Below are positions 21,991 through 31,389 of a stretch of DNA of 64,000 bases, piece after piece (the stretch's first letter is position 1; every line of letters starts with the position of its first letter). Below the pieces are notes generated by a model. That model had not been told where the DNA came from. It worked only from the letters and a program-made list of their open reading frames with translations, and searched no databases. Location of the stretch: the NCBI GenBank assembly GCA_030686995.1, contig CM060686.1, forward strand, positions 70,398,319-70,462,318, written 5' to 3'. This DNA is from Artemisia argyi. Lineage: Eukaryota > Streptophyta > Magnoliopsida > Asterales > Asteraceae. The translations under genes and the position numbers were made by a program.

Positions 21991-23833
21991 AGGTAGAGTC
22001 AGGCTCGTGAATCGAACAAAAACAAGCGCTTCTTGGGAGGCAACCCATGCTTTGTGTGATTTTTATTTTTGTTTGTTTGTTATTTGCTTCCATATGCATG
22101 CTTTATTTTTATTGTTGGTAGATCATGTTTCAAAACTAAAATAGTGAAAATACTTTATTTTGTTGTTTGGCTTAGTCTTAACTTCATCCAAAGGTATTTC
22201 GCAAAAGATAAGTGTAAGGGGAAACACCAAATATGTTTTTAAGAAACAAACTCGATCATGATTCTCCACAATATTAAGTAAACATGTATATTCGTATTTG
22301 TTAGAGTCAAATGCTTGTATCGAGTCATAATGATGTTTTTGCAGGATTTTCCAGGAAGTAGGACGAAGTTTTTCCAGAAATTTTCCAGAAACTTAGCATA
22401 AGAATTTCTGCAGATCACTTCTGACGGCGTCACGAGTTTATTCTTGACGGCGTCACGTGTAAAAATCTGAAAATTTTACCAGTTTTGTTTTTCTAACGGA
22501 GTCTTAAAGTTTTTGTTGAATTATTAGTTTTATAATCTCCAGGAAATCTGCAAACATCATTCCACAAGCATTATATCTTATTTTGTTTTCTAGGATTTGT
22601 TAGCATATGTAGATTGCAGCCGATTTTATGCGAGGTTGCCTTGTCTGTTTTCTCAGGTTTTACAAGTTATGTATGACAAGAAGATGATTATTATTCTAGA
22701 AGGGAAGTTTTGATTGTTCATTTTCTTGGAGGAAGATCTAACCTGGCCAACTTATTATCCATACCGAGCGAATCAGGGGAGTATTTGATTTCATTCGTTT
22801 TACTTATTTCACTTTTACATTCTTTACTTGAACATTGGGGACAATGTTCATCCTAAGTGTAAGGGGAGGGTAAAATGATGATACCTTACAGATACACTTT
22901 CGCTTGAGTTTGTTTGTTTGATGGTAGATGTGTAATAAAACTATGAGAAATACTTGTTAGTGCAATTTTAGCGCCAAATTTAAAATTTTTTACAATATTT
23001 AGGAGTGAAACTTTAGCCATAGCAAGCGTCTCATGGATAGGAGATTGTATGACTAGCACATAACCGTATCATTCAGAAAAATTTTCCACCCAAATATGTG
23101 AGGTTCGCCTTTAGATTTGATAGGAAAAGCATTTACTATTAGTGCTTATGAGTGTACCGGTAGCATTTAGATTCTAGAACTTGCGTTAGTGATGCATCCC
23201 GAGACCGCTAGTGAGACTACATTCGTGTAGTAGGATTTACTACATGATAAGAGGCATTAGGATCACCCTTGTGTTAAACCCGTATTATAATTACTTGACC
23301 ACTTAAGTCATATTACTTGGCTAGTTAAGTCAATTAATTTTTCCCACACCCTTAGCGTTGTACTCATTTTTAGTACACGAAACCCCTAGTACACCCCTCC
23401 GAGCCTATCTTTTTGTTTCTAACTTTAAGCATCTTACTTAAAGGAAGAATTTGTTACACCCCACTTAAATGTACACCCAAATCGCCTTAGCCTTCCGTGT
23501 ATGCGCTCATTTTTAGTGCATTATTGTTATTTGTTAAACCCTAAGTTAATTATCTAATTGATTACATGGTTGCTAAGTCAAGTCATATCCTTGTACATAT
23601 TGTTTTGGGACGATTGAGACTAATGGGTAAAATACTTATTTTATGGAGTAATGGGGAAGAACATCATTTATTACCCCCATATGTACGTTAATCTTTAAAA
23701 GTACTCCAAGTGTTTTGATTTTCTTAATTCGAGTCATTAGATTAGTTTATTGTAAAGCATGTAAAAATTCAAGTGTAAGGGGAATGTTCATTCCCTATGA
23801 TGTATTATTCTGGATGGTAGGGTAAGAGTGTAT

Positions 23834-23873
<40 letters not shown>

Positions 23874-24480
23874 GAAAAATAAACAAGAAAAAGAAAAGAA
23901 AAAAAACTAGAAAATGAAAAAGAGAAAAACATACGGACTACCATCCCTTTTCATTCTATGTTTATTTTATGTTTTTGTTATTTTTCCTTTATTAGCTTAA
24001 GTCGAGTCTAGTCTTGGCTTAGCAACGCCATATTGTACATGTAATTAACCAAGATTGTTAACTCGCCACCAGTAAAGACTGCCTATATCCAACAAAACCG
24101 TGTATTTCATATCCCTACACCTAACGTTACAACCCTTTAAAAGACCTCTTTGATAGTTTATCCTAGGTGCTTACGCCATGTGGTGGAGGTTTGATCCTTT
24201 CCCAAGCCTATGGTAATCTATTTTGCTATGACAGGTAGTGAGAAATGTTTTCCATTTCCATAAATGTGATATTACTTTATTACACCCGAGAGATGTGAGT
24301 ATCTAAACACTATTTGTGAGGTGCTAGTATATGACCTCCGTGCTTGTCGTTGGTCTTTAGTGGAACGATTATTTATTGTAATTACTTTTATATTAGTGTT
24401 AAATGACCCCTAACTTGTATTTTGACTGGAATAAAAGCGCATTTGCTTGAGGACTAGCAAATCTCAAGTGTAAGGGTATA
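21991..24480 (+). other. B2 3' noncoding region with conserved signals
   Basis: Parallel to B1: post-coding motif at 22026-22045; TTCTGCAGATC header (22406) with TGACGGCGTCA at 22422 and 22445; hairpin GAACATTG-GGGA-CAATGTTC at 22830-22849; AAGTGTAAGGG tracts at 22210, 22855, 23771 and 24466, the last beside the LTR. An A-rich tract at 23837-23930 is longer than in B1. No coding. Confidence 0.75.
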
Positions 24481-25903
24481 TGATGAGGCGAAAAATGAAC
24501 CACTTTTATGGGGTCATTTAAGCCCGGAATTGAATTTATTTGATCAAATATTACCCTAAATCGTTCCTTTTGTGATTTTAGGTACTTTGGGAGTGAATTC
24601 TGGAAAAGGAAGCAATTCGGACGTTTTTGGAGCATAAAAGTGAAGAAAATGCCAAAGACTTAATTTTTCATGCTGAGAACAGTACCTGACGGCGTCAAGA
24701 GGAAGTATATGACGGCGTCAAGAGTAAAAACCATGACGACCCAGTGCAAACCTGAAGGCGTCACAACAAGGGCGTCAAGAGTTAATTTTGTGACGGCCTG
24801 CATAAGGGGAATACATGACAGCGTCAGACCCAGATCTAGGCAGTCCGAGGAACTATTTGGCGGCGAGATGACGGCGTCAGACATTTGTTCTTGACGCCGT
24901 CACCTATCAAACTCTATATATAGTTTTCTATTTTTCATTCATAAAGAGAGGAACTTGTGTGGAGAAACCCTAGGGCCGAACTTTGTAAACCCTAGCTCGT
25001 ATTTTACAGTATTTTCAAGGGTTTTCAACCCTTGAATCCTTTCATGTGCTATTGAGATAAGTCTTCTCTTAATTCAATCAATATGTCTATGTGTTGGTTG
25101 TCTATATCTTGTGCTTGTCTTGATTTCAACATGCTAGGCTAGATCTATCTTGTGTTTGCTTGGATCTAATGAAACCTAGATGTTAATTATGTGTTGATTA
25201 CTTGTTTATGGTTGTATTGGATGAATGATTTCAATGTTAGGCTTAAGAAAACTGGCAGATCTCCATTGTGTAACATGCTTGAACGTCTTAGGAAACATGA
25301 ACCGATGTGTACTAGGTTTTATTGGTTGTATTTAATGCATGAGTAAATTCTAATGATCCCATGTTAGGAGCTTCTTAGCCGGCTCGACATAGGAGTGAAG
25401 TAGGCACTCATAGGATTGGGGAAGTAAGTACGCCACCCCATGAATGGTATTAAGGAATACAATCCGTCATCCATGCAACTATAACAAGTAATTAACGTGT
25501 AAAAGATATCTAGGGAGTAGTGAAATCTAAGTAAACACATTTCTCCCACATATTGCTCACAACTTTAGTTTAATTTAGTTTATTTTCGTTTCTAGTATTT
25601 TATTTTGATTGCATCTTTAGTATTGGGTTAGTTGACTAGCAACTAATTCCGCCAACTCCTTCAAAACCCGAGATTTTTAATTGCTTTCATAAAAATATAA
25701 AAAATACAAAAAGAATCATCCCTCATCTCTAGACCTAGTCTTTAGGTTTTCTAATCCTAGCGACACTATTCCTAGCTGAACGATCAATCCCCCGGTACTT
25801 GTCATTATACTATACTACATCGATCAGGTACACTGCCTGGTGGGGGTTGTAAGCTTCTCAAGATCCTTTGAGAGGTAAAGCCTGGTGCAAACCCCACGCA
25901 TCA
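24481..25903 (+). repeat. B2 3' LTR
   Basis: Starts TGATGAGGCG right after AAGTGTAAGGGTATA and ends CGCATCA before the ACTAC duplication. It keeps more intact TGACGGCGTCA copies than the 5' LTR. Confidence 0.92.
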
Positions 25904-28300
25904 ACTACCAATCATACCTCTATATTTAGTGTCTACGGATTCACTTTCCTCATCCTTGGTGAGTTTAGTTTCCGTGGACATGGGTGTTTTGATTGGTTTT
26001 GAATCTTCTAATCCAAATTTCTTAAGCATGTCCTTAATCTATTTAGATTGGTTAAAGAATATACCATCTTCTAGTTGTTTAATTTGGAGTCCTAGGAAAA
26101 AGTTGAGTTCTCCCATCATACTCATTTCAAACTCGTCATGCATGATTTTTGAGAAATCCACACATAATTCTTGAGAAGTTGATCCGAATATAATGTCATC
26201 AACATAGATTTGGACTATGATAATATGTGAATCTTTCTTCTTAGTAAAGAGAGTATTATCAACTAAGCCCATGGTATACTTATGGTCAACTAGGAAGGTT
26301 TTAAGTCGATCATACCATGCTTTTGGAGCTTGCTTAAGTCCGTAAAGAGCTTTTTTAAGTTTGTAAACATGATTTGGTTTTTCAAAATCGATGAAGCCCG
26401 GTGGTTGAGCAACATACACTTCTTCATTTATGACTCCGTTTAGAAATGCACTTTTGACGTCCATTTGAAAGAGTTTAAAATTGTGTGCACATGCATATGC
26501 AAGTAAGATTCTAATTGACTCAAGCCTAGCAACCGGAGCAAAAGTTTCATCGTAGTCAATGCCTTCTTGTTGGTTATATCCTTGTGCAACTAGCCTAGCT
26601 TTGTTTCTAGACACAATTCCATTTTCATCCATTTTATTACGAAATACCCATTTTGTTCCAATTATAGTTTGACTCTTTGGTTGAGGAACTAATGTCCATA
26701 CATCATTCCTAACAAATTGGTTTAACTCTTCTTACATTGCAATTACCCAAGACTCATCTTTAATGGCTTCATTAATATTTTTAGGTTCAATGGTTGACAC
26801 GAAACAAAAGTAGTTGCTTTCATTTTGAACTTTTGACCTTAGTGTTCTTTCGTTAATGTTGCCAATGACACCATCTAATGGATGACTTTTAGATTCTTTG
26901 ACATTGACAAGTTCTTTGTTTAATAGTTCATCTTCCTTGTCATCACTTAAAATTTCTTGTCTTTCTATTGCTTGGCTTTCAACTAAGTCATCATCTACCA
27001 AAGGTGATGTCTTAGAGGGAGGTGGACTCTCGTCAAATGTTACGTTCAACGATTCCTCGACTCTTAAGGTTTCTTTGTTCAAAACAATGTAAGCTTTACT
27101 ATTTTGTGAATATCTAAGAAATACACCTTCATAAGACTTTGGGTCAAATTTGGTGAGATAATCCTTGGTGTTAAGAATGAAACATTTACTCCCAAACACT
27201 CTAAAGTATCCTAATGTAGGCTTTTTACCTTTATATAGTTCATAAGGAGTTTTATTAAAAAATGGTCTAATTAAGACTCGATTTAAAATGTACGTTGATG
27301 TGTCAACGGCATTACACCAAAACTTTTGTGGAATGTTTTGTTCATTAAGCATTGTTCTACTCATCTCTTGCAATGTCCGGTTTTTACGTTCTACTACACC
27401 ATTAGATTGAGGAGTACGTGGAGCCGAAAAGTTATGAGTTATACCATTAATATCACAAAAGTTTCCAAATTGAAATTCATTATCAAATTCACGACCGTGA
27501 TCCGTTCTAATAGACACAATATTAGACCCTACTTGATTTTGAATTTTCTTACTTAGAATCTCAAATTTATCAAAAGCTTCATTTTTACTTTTCAAAAATT
27601 TTGTCCAAGTATATCTTGAGTAATCATCAACTATGACCAAAGTGTAGAAGTTACCTCCATAACTTTGTATAGCGGATGGACCAAATAAATCCATATGCAA
27701 AAGTTCTAGACACCTAGATGTAGAAACCAAGTTTTTAGCCTTATGGCTATTATGGACTTGTTTACCGACTTTGCAAGCATCACAAAAGTGTTGGTCATAT
27801 TTCAACTTAGGTAGGTTTCGAACTAAGTCTTTGGAGGAGAGGTTTTGGATTAGTCTCATGTTAGCGTGTCCTAAATGTCTATGCCATAAAGTTGAAGATT
27901 CATCTAATGAGGTAAGACAAAGTTTGTCTCTAGATGTTGGATCCATCTTCATGACGTATACGTTGTTCTTAAGGACACCTTTGGCTATGGTTATACCATC
28001 TTTAAGTATTTTACTTCCGTTTTCACTAAAAAGGACATTATACTTATTACGACAAAGTTGACTAATGCTAAGGAGATTAAAACCTAAGTTATCAACATGA
28101 GCTACATCATCTATAAAAAGGGAGTCATGAGAGATTGTACCTTTTCCGATGATTTTGCTCTTAGCTTTACTACCAAACGTAACATTACCTCCGTCACATT
28201 TGTGATAAGTAGTGAAGAGGCTTTTGTTACCCGTCATGTGCCTTGAACAACCGCTATCTTTAATCCATTCATCCTGTTCCAAACAAACTTTGAGGCACAC
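25904..28300 (-). pseudogene. pol: C protease, integrase and reverse transcriptase
   Basis: Minus-strand order: aspartic protease (DEWIKDSGCSRHMTG, D-S-G intact, near 28265); GAG-pre-integrase zinc site (WHRHLGHANMRL with CDACKVGK); integrase core with its acidic triad in LLHMDLFGP, IRTDHGREF and NGVVERKN; RT with [24 protein letters not shown] and the YVDD catalytic box ([10 protein letters not shown]). A TAA at 26732-26734 between IN and RT and a TAG at 26039-26041 after FFLGLQI break the frame. Both look like single-base changes in an otherwise well-kept sequence. Up to the B2 duplication the frame stays readable and resumes at 19205. All four pol activities keep their key residues. Confidence 0.9.
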
Positions 28301-28318
28301 CTATTTTATGAAAAACAC

Positions 28319-29067
28319 TCAAACATTTGGTCCCCAATTTCTCATGGGTCCATTTTGGTTAAGCATACCATTAACTTGTTCCAAGTATGAAAATAGAGCA
28401 TAAGGGTTCCATGACATGTAATTTGGAGTTTGGTAATGTCTAGGAGTGTTTTGGTTCCAAACATGTTGGTAGTTTGGTCGAGCGTTGAAATTGCTCTTTG
28501 GAAAGGGGCGTTTGGGAATTGGAGTCTTAGGTCTTGGTTGAGTAGTCTTAGTTCTAAATTCATTTTTACTAAGTCCTACTCCAGTTTTAAACACAGGTTT
28601 TGTTCCATTTTTATACGTAACTTTAACAAATTTTGAACGATCCGATGTGGATGGAGTTACTGCTGCAGCAGACCTGGCGGAACCTTCGGGTCCAACGGGC
28701 GGAACCCTGGATTGGGTTCCGTCTGATCCGCAGGCTGCTGTAGCAATTTTATTTGTTTCTTGTGCAATCTTTTCTTGTTTCGTTTGACCCTTTGAAATTT
28801 CTATTTTCGTAAATTCTAGTCCTGTTTTATCAAAGGGTGACTTTTGAAGTTTCATAATTTCATCCGCACAAGAAATGCTCTTATCGAACTTCTTAAACTT
28901 TGTGGTTTGTTTTATTAGATCATTTTGAGTAATTTTGAGTTTCTTAACTTCTAGTTTAAGCTCTTCACATGATTTGCAAGATGTGTCAACACCTTTACTC
29001 TTTTCTAATCTCTTAGCTTTTTCTTTTAACTCATAAACTTCATTTTCTAAAAACTCTTTTTTAGTTT
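28319..29067 (-). pseudogene. C gag-pol linker, coiled coil, carries a GGCGGAACCC module
   Basis: About 250 codons after gag in another frame. The N-terminal third is Lys/Glu-rich and helical (ENEVYELKEKAKRLEKSKG, then CKSCEELKLEVKKLK), a likely coiled coil known from SIRE proteins. The middle contains an in-frame GC-rich module (28742-28661) translated as GTQSRVPPVGPEGSARSAAA. The C-terminal third is Pro/Asn/Arg-rich. It ends at TGA 28319-28321; a second stop follows before the protease, in the same frame. The open frame starts at a TTG overlapping the gag stop, so a small frameshift separates it from gag in this copy. Confidence 0.7.
28661..28742. repeat. GGCGGAACCC module inside the gag-pol linker
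   Basis: Bounded by GCTGCAGCAG on the left and CAGGCTGCTG on the right. Arms: GGCGGAACC, about 12 bases, GGCGGAACCC, six bases, GGGTTCCGTC. Arm order is plus-plus-minus, the reverse of the LTR copies. It is kept open in the reading frame. Confidence 0.85.
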
Positions 29068-30192
29068 TCAAAATTTATTTTTGTTTATGATTTTTAAGCT
29101 CAATTCACAAAGTTTGTTATATTCTTTTTGTAAAGTGTCATCATCAATAGAGGAGTAAGATGAGTCGGAGAATACCTCATTTGAGTTGTGAGCCATGAGA
29201 GCAATATCATCATTCTTTGGCTCATCGTCATCTCCTTCATAGTCACTCCAAGCACCACCCACAAAAGCTTGTTGAGGTTTGCTCTTGGGTGGTTTTGGAC
29301 ATTCTCCTACAAGATGACTTGTGTCTCCACACCTATAGCATTTTCTTTCAACCCTTCCTTTCCTATCATCACGATCTTTTCGGAAAGTTTTCTTGTCATC
29401 TTTTGGTTGCCTTACAAACTTTCCTCTTCTACGAAAGAACTTCTTGAAGTCTCTAACGGCCATAGCATATTCCTCATCATCACTATCCGAAGTAGATTCT
29501 TCATCATCACTTGATTGGACTCTAGCTTTCAAGGCAATGGACTTAACTTTTTCTTTCTTGCCTCTAACTAGTTCCGAATCTTTTTCCATTACCATTTCAT
29601 GAACTTTGAGGTTTCCAATTAGCTCATCAAGTGACATGCTTGAAAGATATTTGGATTCTTCAATTGCCGTCACTTTTGCTCTCCACTTCGGATGGAGTGC
29701 TCTAAGAAATTTCCTGACAAAGTTCTTACTACAAAAAGATTCATCAAGTGCTTTAAGTGAAGTAATAATAGTGTTAAACCTAGCAAAAGCATTATCAATA
29801 ATCTCATCTTCGGAAATAACAAATTGTTCATATTGTTGAACAAGAAGATCAATTTTGTTATCTTTAACTTGTGAGTTTCCTTGATGAGTGACAATTAAAG
29901 ATTGCCAAATATCTTTGGCGGTTTTACACAAAAAGACTCTTTCATATTCTTTCTTAGGCAAAGTGTTGTAAAGCATCATTTTAGCTTCATTATTTTTACC
30001 AATTAATTTCTTTTGATCATCATCTTTAATGTTAGTAACTACGTTATCACCATCAATGATTATATACCATAAATCTATATCTTTAGATTTCACGTAAGTT
30101 TCAAAACGGTTTTTCCAATATATAAAACCATTTGTTTCAAAGAGTGGTGGTCTTTGCATAGATTGCCCTTCTTTGTAATTTTCAAAATCCAT
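29068..30192 (-). CDS. gag: C gag (UBN2/DUF4219-type with CCHC knuckle), intact frame
   Basis: The ATG at 30192 was chosen because the longer frame begins at a TTG. About 374 codons to a stop at 29068. Order: the N-terminal PLFETNGFIYWKNRFETYVK segment, the UBN2-type capsid region (NEAKMMLYNTLPKKEYERVF, LLVQQYEQFVISEDE, FARFNTIITSLKALD, FLRALHPKWRAKVTAIEES), an acidic Ser/Asp stretch, a basic stretch (FKKFFRRRGKFVRQP) and the zinc knuckle CYRCGDTSHLVGEC. It would coat the element RNA and form the particle. It is the only structural gene in the window without an internal stop. Confidence 0.88.
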   Translation of the reverse strand: MDFENYKEGQSMQRPPLFETNGFIYWKNRFETYVKSKDIDLWYIIIDGDNVVTNIKDDDQKKLIGKNNEAKMMLYNTLPKKEYERVFLCKTAKDIWQSLIVTHQGNSQVKDNKIDLLVQQYEQFVISEDEIIDNAFARFNTIITSLKALDESFCSKNFVRKFLRALHPKWRAKVTAIEESKYLSSMSLDELIGNLKVHEMVMEKDSELVRGKKEKVKSIALKARVQSSDDEESTSDSDDEEYAMAVRDFKKFFRRRGKFVRQPKDDKKTFRKDRDDRKGRVERKCYRCGDTSHLVGECPKPPKSKPQQAFVGGAWSDYEGDDDEPKNDDIALMAHNSNEVFSDSSYSSIDDDTLQKEYNKLCELSLKIINKNKF

Positions 30193-30242
30193 GGATCGTT
30201 TCAAGTTTTAAAACACACTATATTTTAAAAGCTTGAGTAACG

Positions 30243-30259
30243 TAGCTCTTGATGCCAAT
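30243..30259 (-). other. C primer binding site (initiator Met-tRNA type)
   Basis: Next to the LTR end (TTTTCCACA) the minus strand reads TTGGCATCAAGAGC, close to the Ty1/copia PBS TGGTATCAGAGC. This confirms that the LTR on the right is the 5' LTR. Confidence 0.8.
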
Positions 30260-31384
30260 TGTGGAAAACTAGAAGGGGGGGGGGGGGGGTTGAATAGTTT
30301 ACCATTTAAAATCTTTTTAACTTGTTTAGTTAGCTTTGAAACTTTCCGTTTGATCAAAGATATATACACAAACACAATATATAACATGCAAGTAAATGAA
30401 AGAAACGATCAAACCACAACACGAGTATTTATCGTGGTTCGGCTACAAGGACTCTTTTTCCTTGCCCTACGTCCACGCCCCGAGTATCCAACTCAAGAGT
30501 TTCTTTCACTAGTCAACAAGCTCCTTTCACCGGCGGAGAAAACCTTACACGTCGCTTATACTTTTACCGACACTAAGCTAGATGTCGAGTTCTTTACCAA
30601 GGGTACAACCACTCCCGTTAGTTCTTTTACAAGGGTACAACTACTCCTGATACACTTTGTATTTTGAGGACTAAAATACTAACCGATCACTACTGAAAAT
30701 ACACAATCAAATGAAGTGTAAACTACACAAGTCTACACAATGCTAAGCTAACAAGTCTTGCAACGTTGTGTTGAATACTTGTTACTTTTAATGAGCTCGT
30801 GAATCTCTTTGCTACAAAAAGAAACTTCACATATGAAATGTTAAAGGGTTAGATGAAAGAATGAATGTGTGTGTGTAAAATATGATGTAGAGTGATAAGC
30901 CAAAAATCAATTTGTGGCTTGGTATTTATAGCAAAGCCTTTTGCAGGTCTGGCGGAACCCTCAGATGGGTTCCGCCCGTGTACCCCCAGGGTTCCGCCGG
31001 GCTTGCAGTTGGTTTTGCAATAAATCTTGCAAACCAAACAAAGTCACATCTCATTACACCTTGCAAACCAAACAATGTCACATCTCATTACATCTAGTCA
31101 AACACCAAACTTGCAAGCAACCACTTAGTAAGTCAAACACATTTTCTTCCCATAAATGTATAATGACAAAACTTGCCATAAATGTGATGTGACAATTCTA
31201 TTTTAAGAAATAAAAAGTATTGTGTTTTATGAAATGTAAAATGTAGCAAAAGTCTAGTTTATGCAAGTCTTTAAAACTAAGATTATGTTTTACTTAGAAA
31301 CTAAAGTTTATATTTTGTCGTTAACAAAACTTAGCGAAGATCGTAAAATATAAATAACGTTTTTAGGCGATATTTGTATTAACA
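30260..31384 (-). repeat. C 5' LTR
   Basis: Pairs with 5300-6424. It has a 15-G tract near its plus-strand left end (7 G in the other LTR) and lacks a 9-bp insert that the left copy has in the GC-rich module. Target duplication AGCTT follows at 31385-31389. Confidence 0.92.
30923..31093 (-). promoter_or_regulatory. C promoter (5' LTR copy)
   Basis: Minus strand: 34-bp repeats (31093-31060, 31059-31026), GC-rich module (31010-30940), TATAAATA (30930-30923). The module ends about 10-15 bp upstream of the TATA box. As the 5' LTR, this copy would drive gag-pol RNA. Confidence 0.65.
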
Positions 31385-31389
31385 AGCTT

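Larger units (their letters stand above)
19206..25903 (+). mobile_element. Element B2: non-autonomous gypsy element with different cargo
   Basis: LTRs of 1423 bp (19206-20628, 24481-25903) start TGATGAGG and end CGCATCA. Perfect target duplication ACTAC (19201-19205, 25904-25908). Inserted in the C pol gene between RT and RNase H. LTRs, PBS and 3' region match B1, but the coding part is a short gag fragment plus an ORF not found in B1. The LTR pair differs by about 20 substitutions by eye. Confidence 0.92.
5300..31384 (-). mobile_element. Element C: SIRE/Maximus-like Ty1/copia element with extra ORFs
   Basis: Both LTRs are about 1125 bp, begin TG and end CA on the plus strand, and are flanked by a 5-bp target duplication AGCTT (5295-5299 and 31385-31389). 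Minus-strand order: 5' LTR, Met-tRNA PBS, gag, coiled-coil linker, PR, IN, RT, RNase H, an env-position ORF, a proline-rich ORF, PPT, 3' LTR. A 1.1-kb LTR, a large gag with a CYRCGDTSHLVGEC knuckle and extra coding capacity after pol are typical of SIRE. B1 and B2 inserted later; without them C is about 11.7 kb. The LTRs differ by roughly 15-20 substitutions by eye, plus a G-tract length change and a 9-bp indel. Confidence 0.9.
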
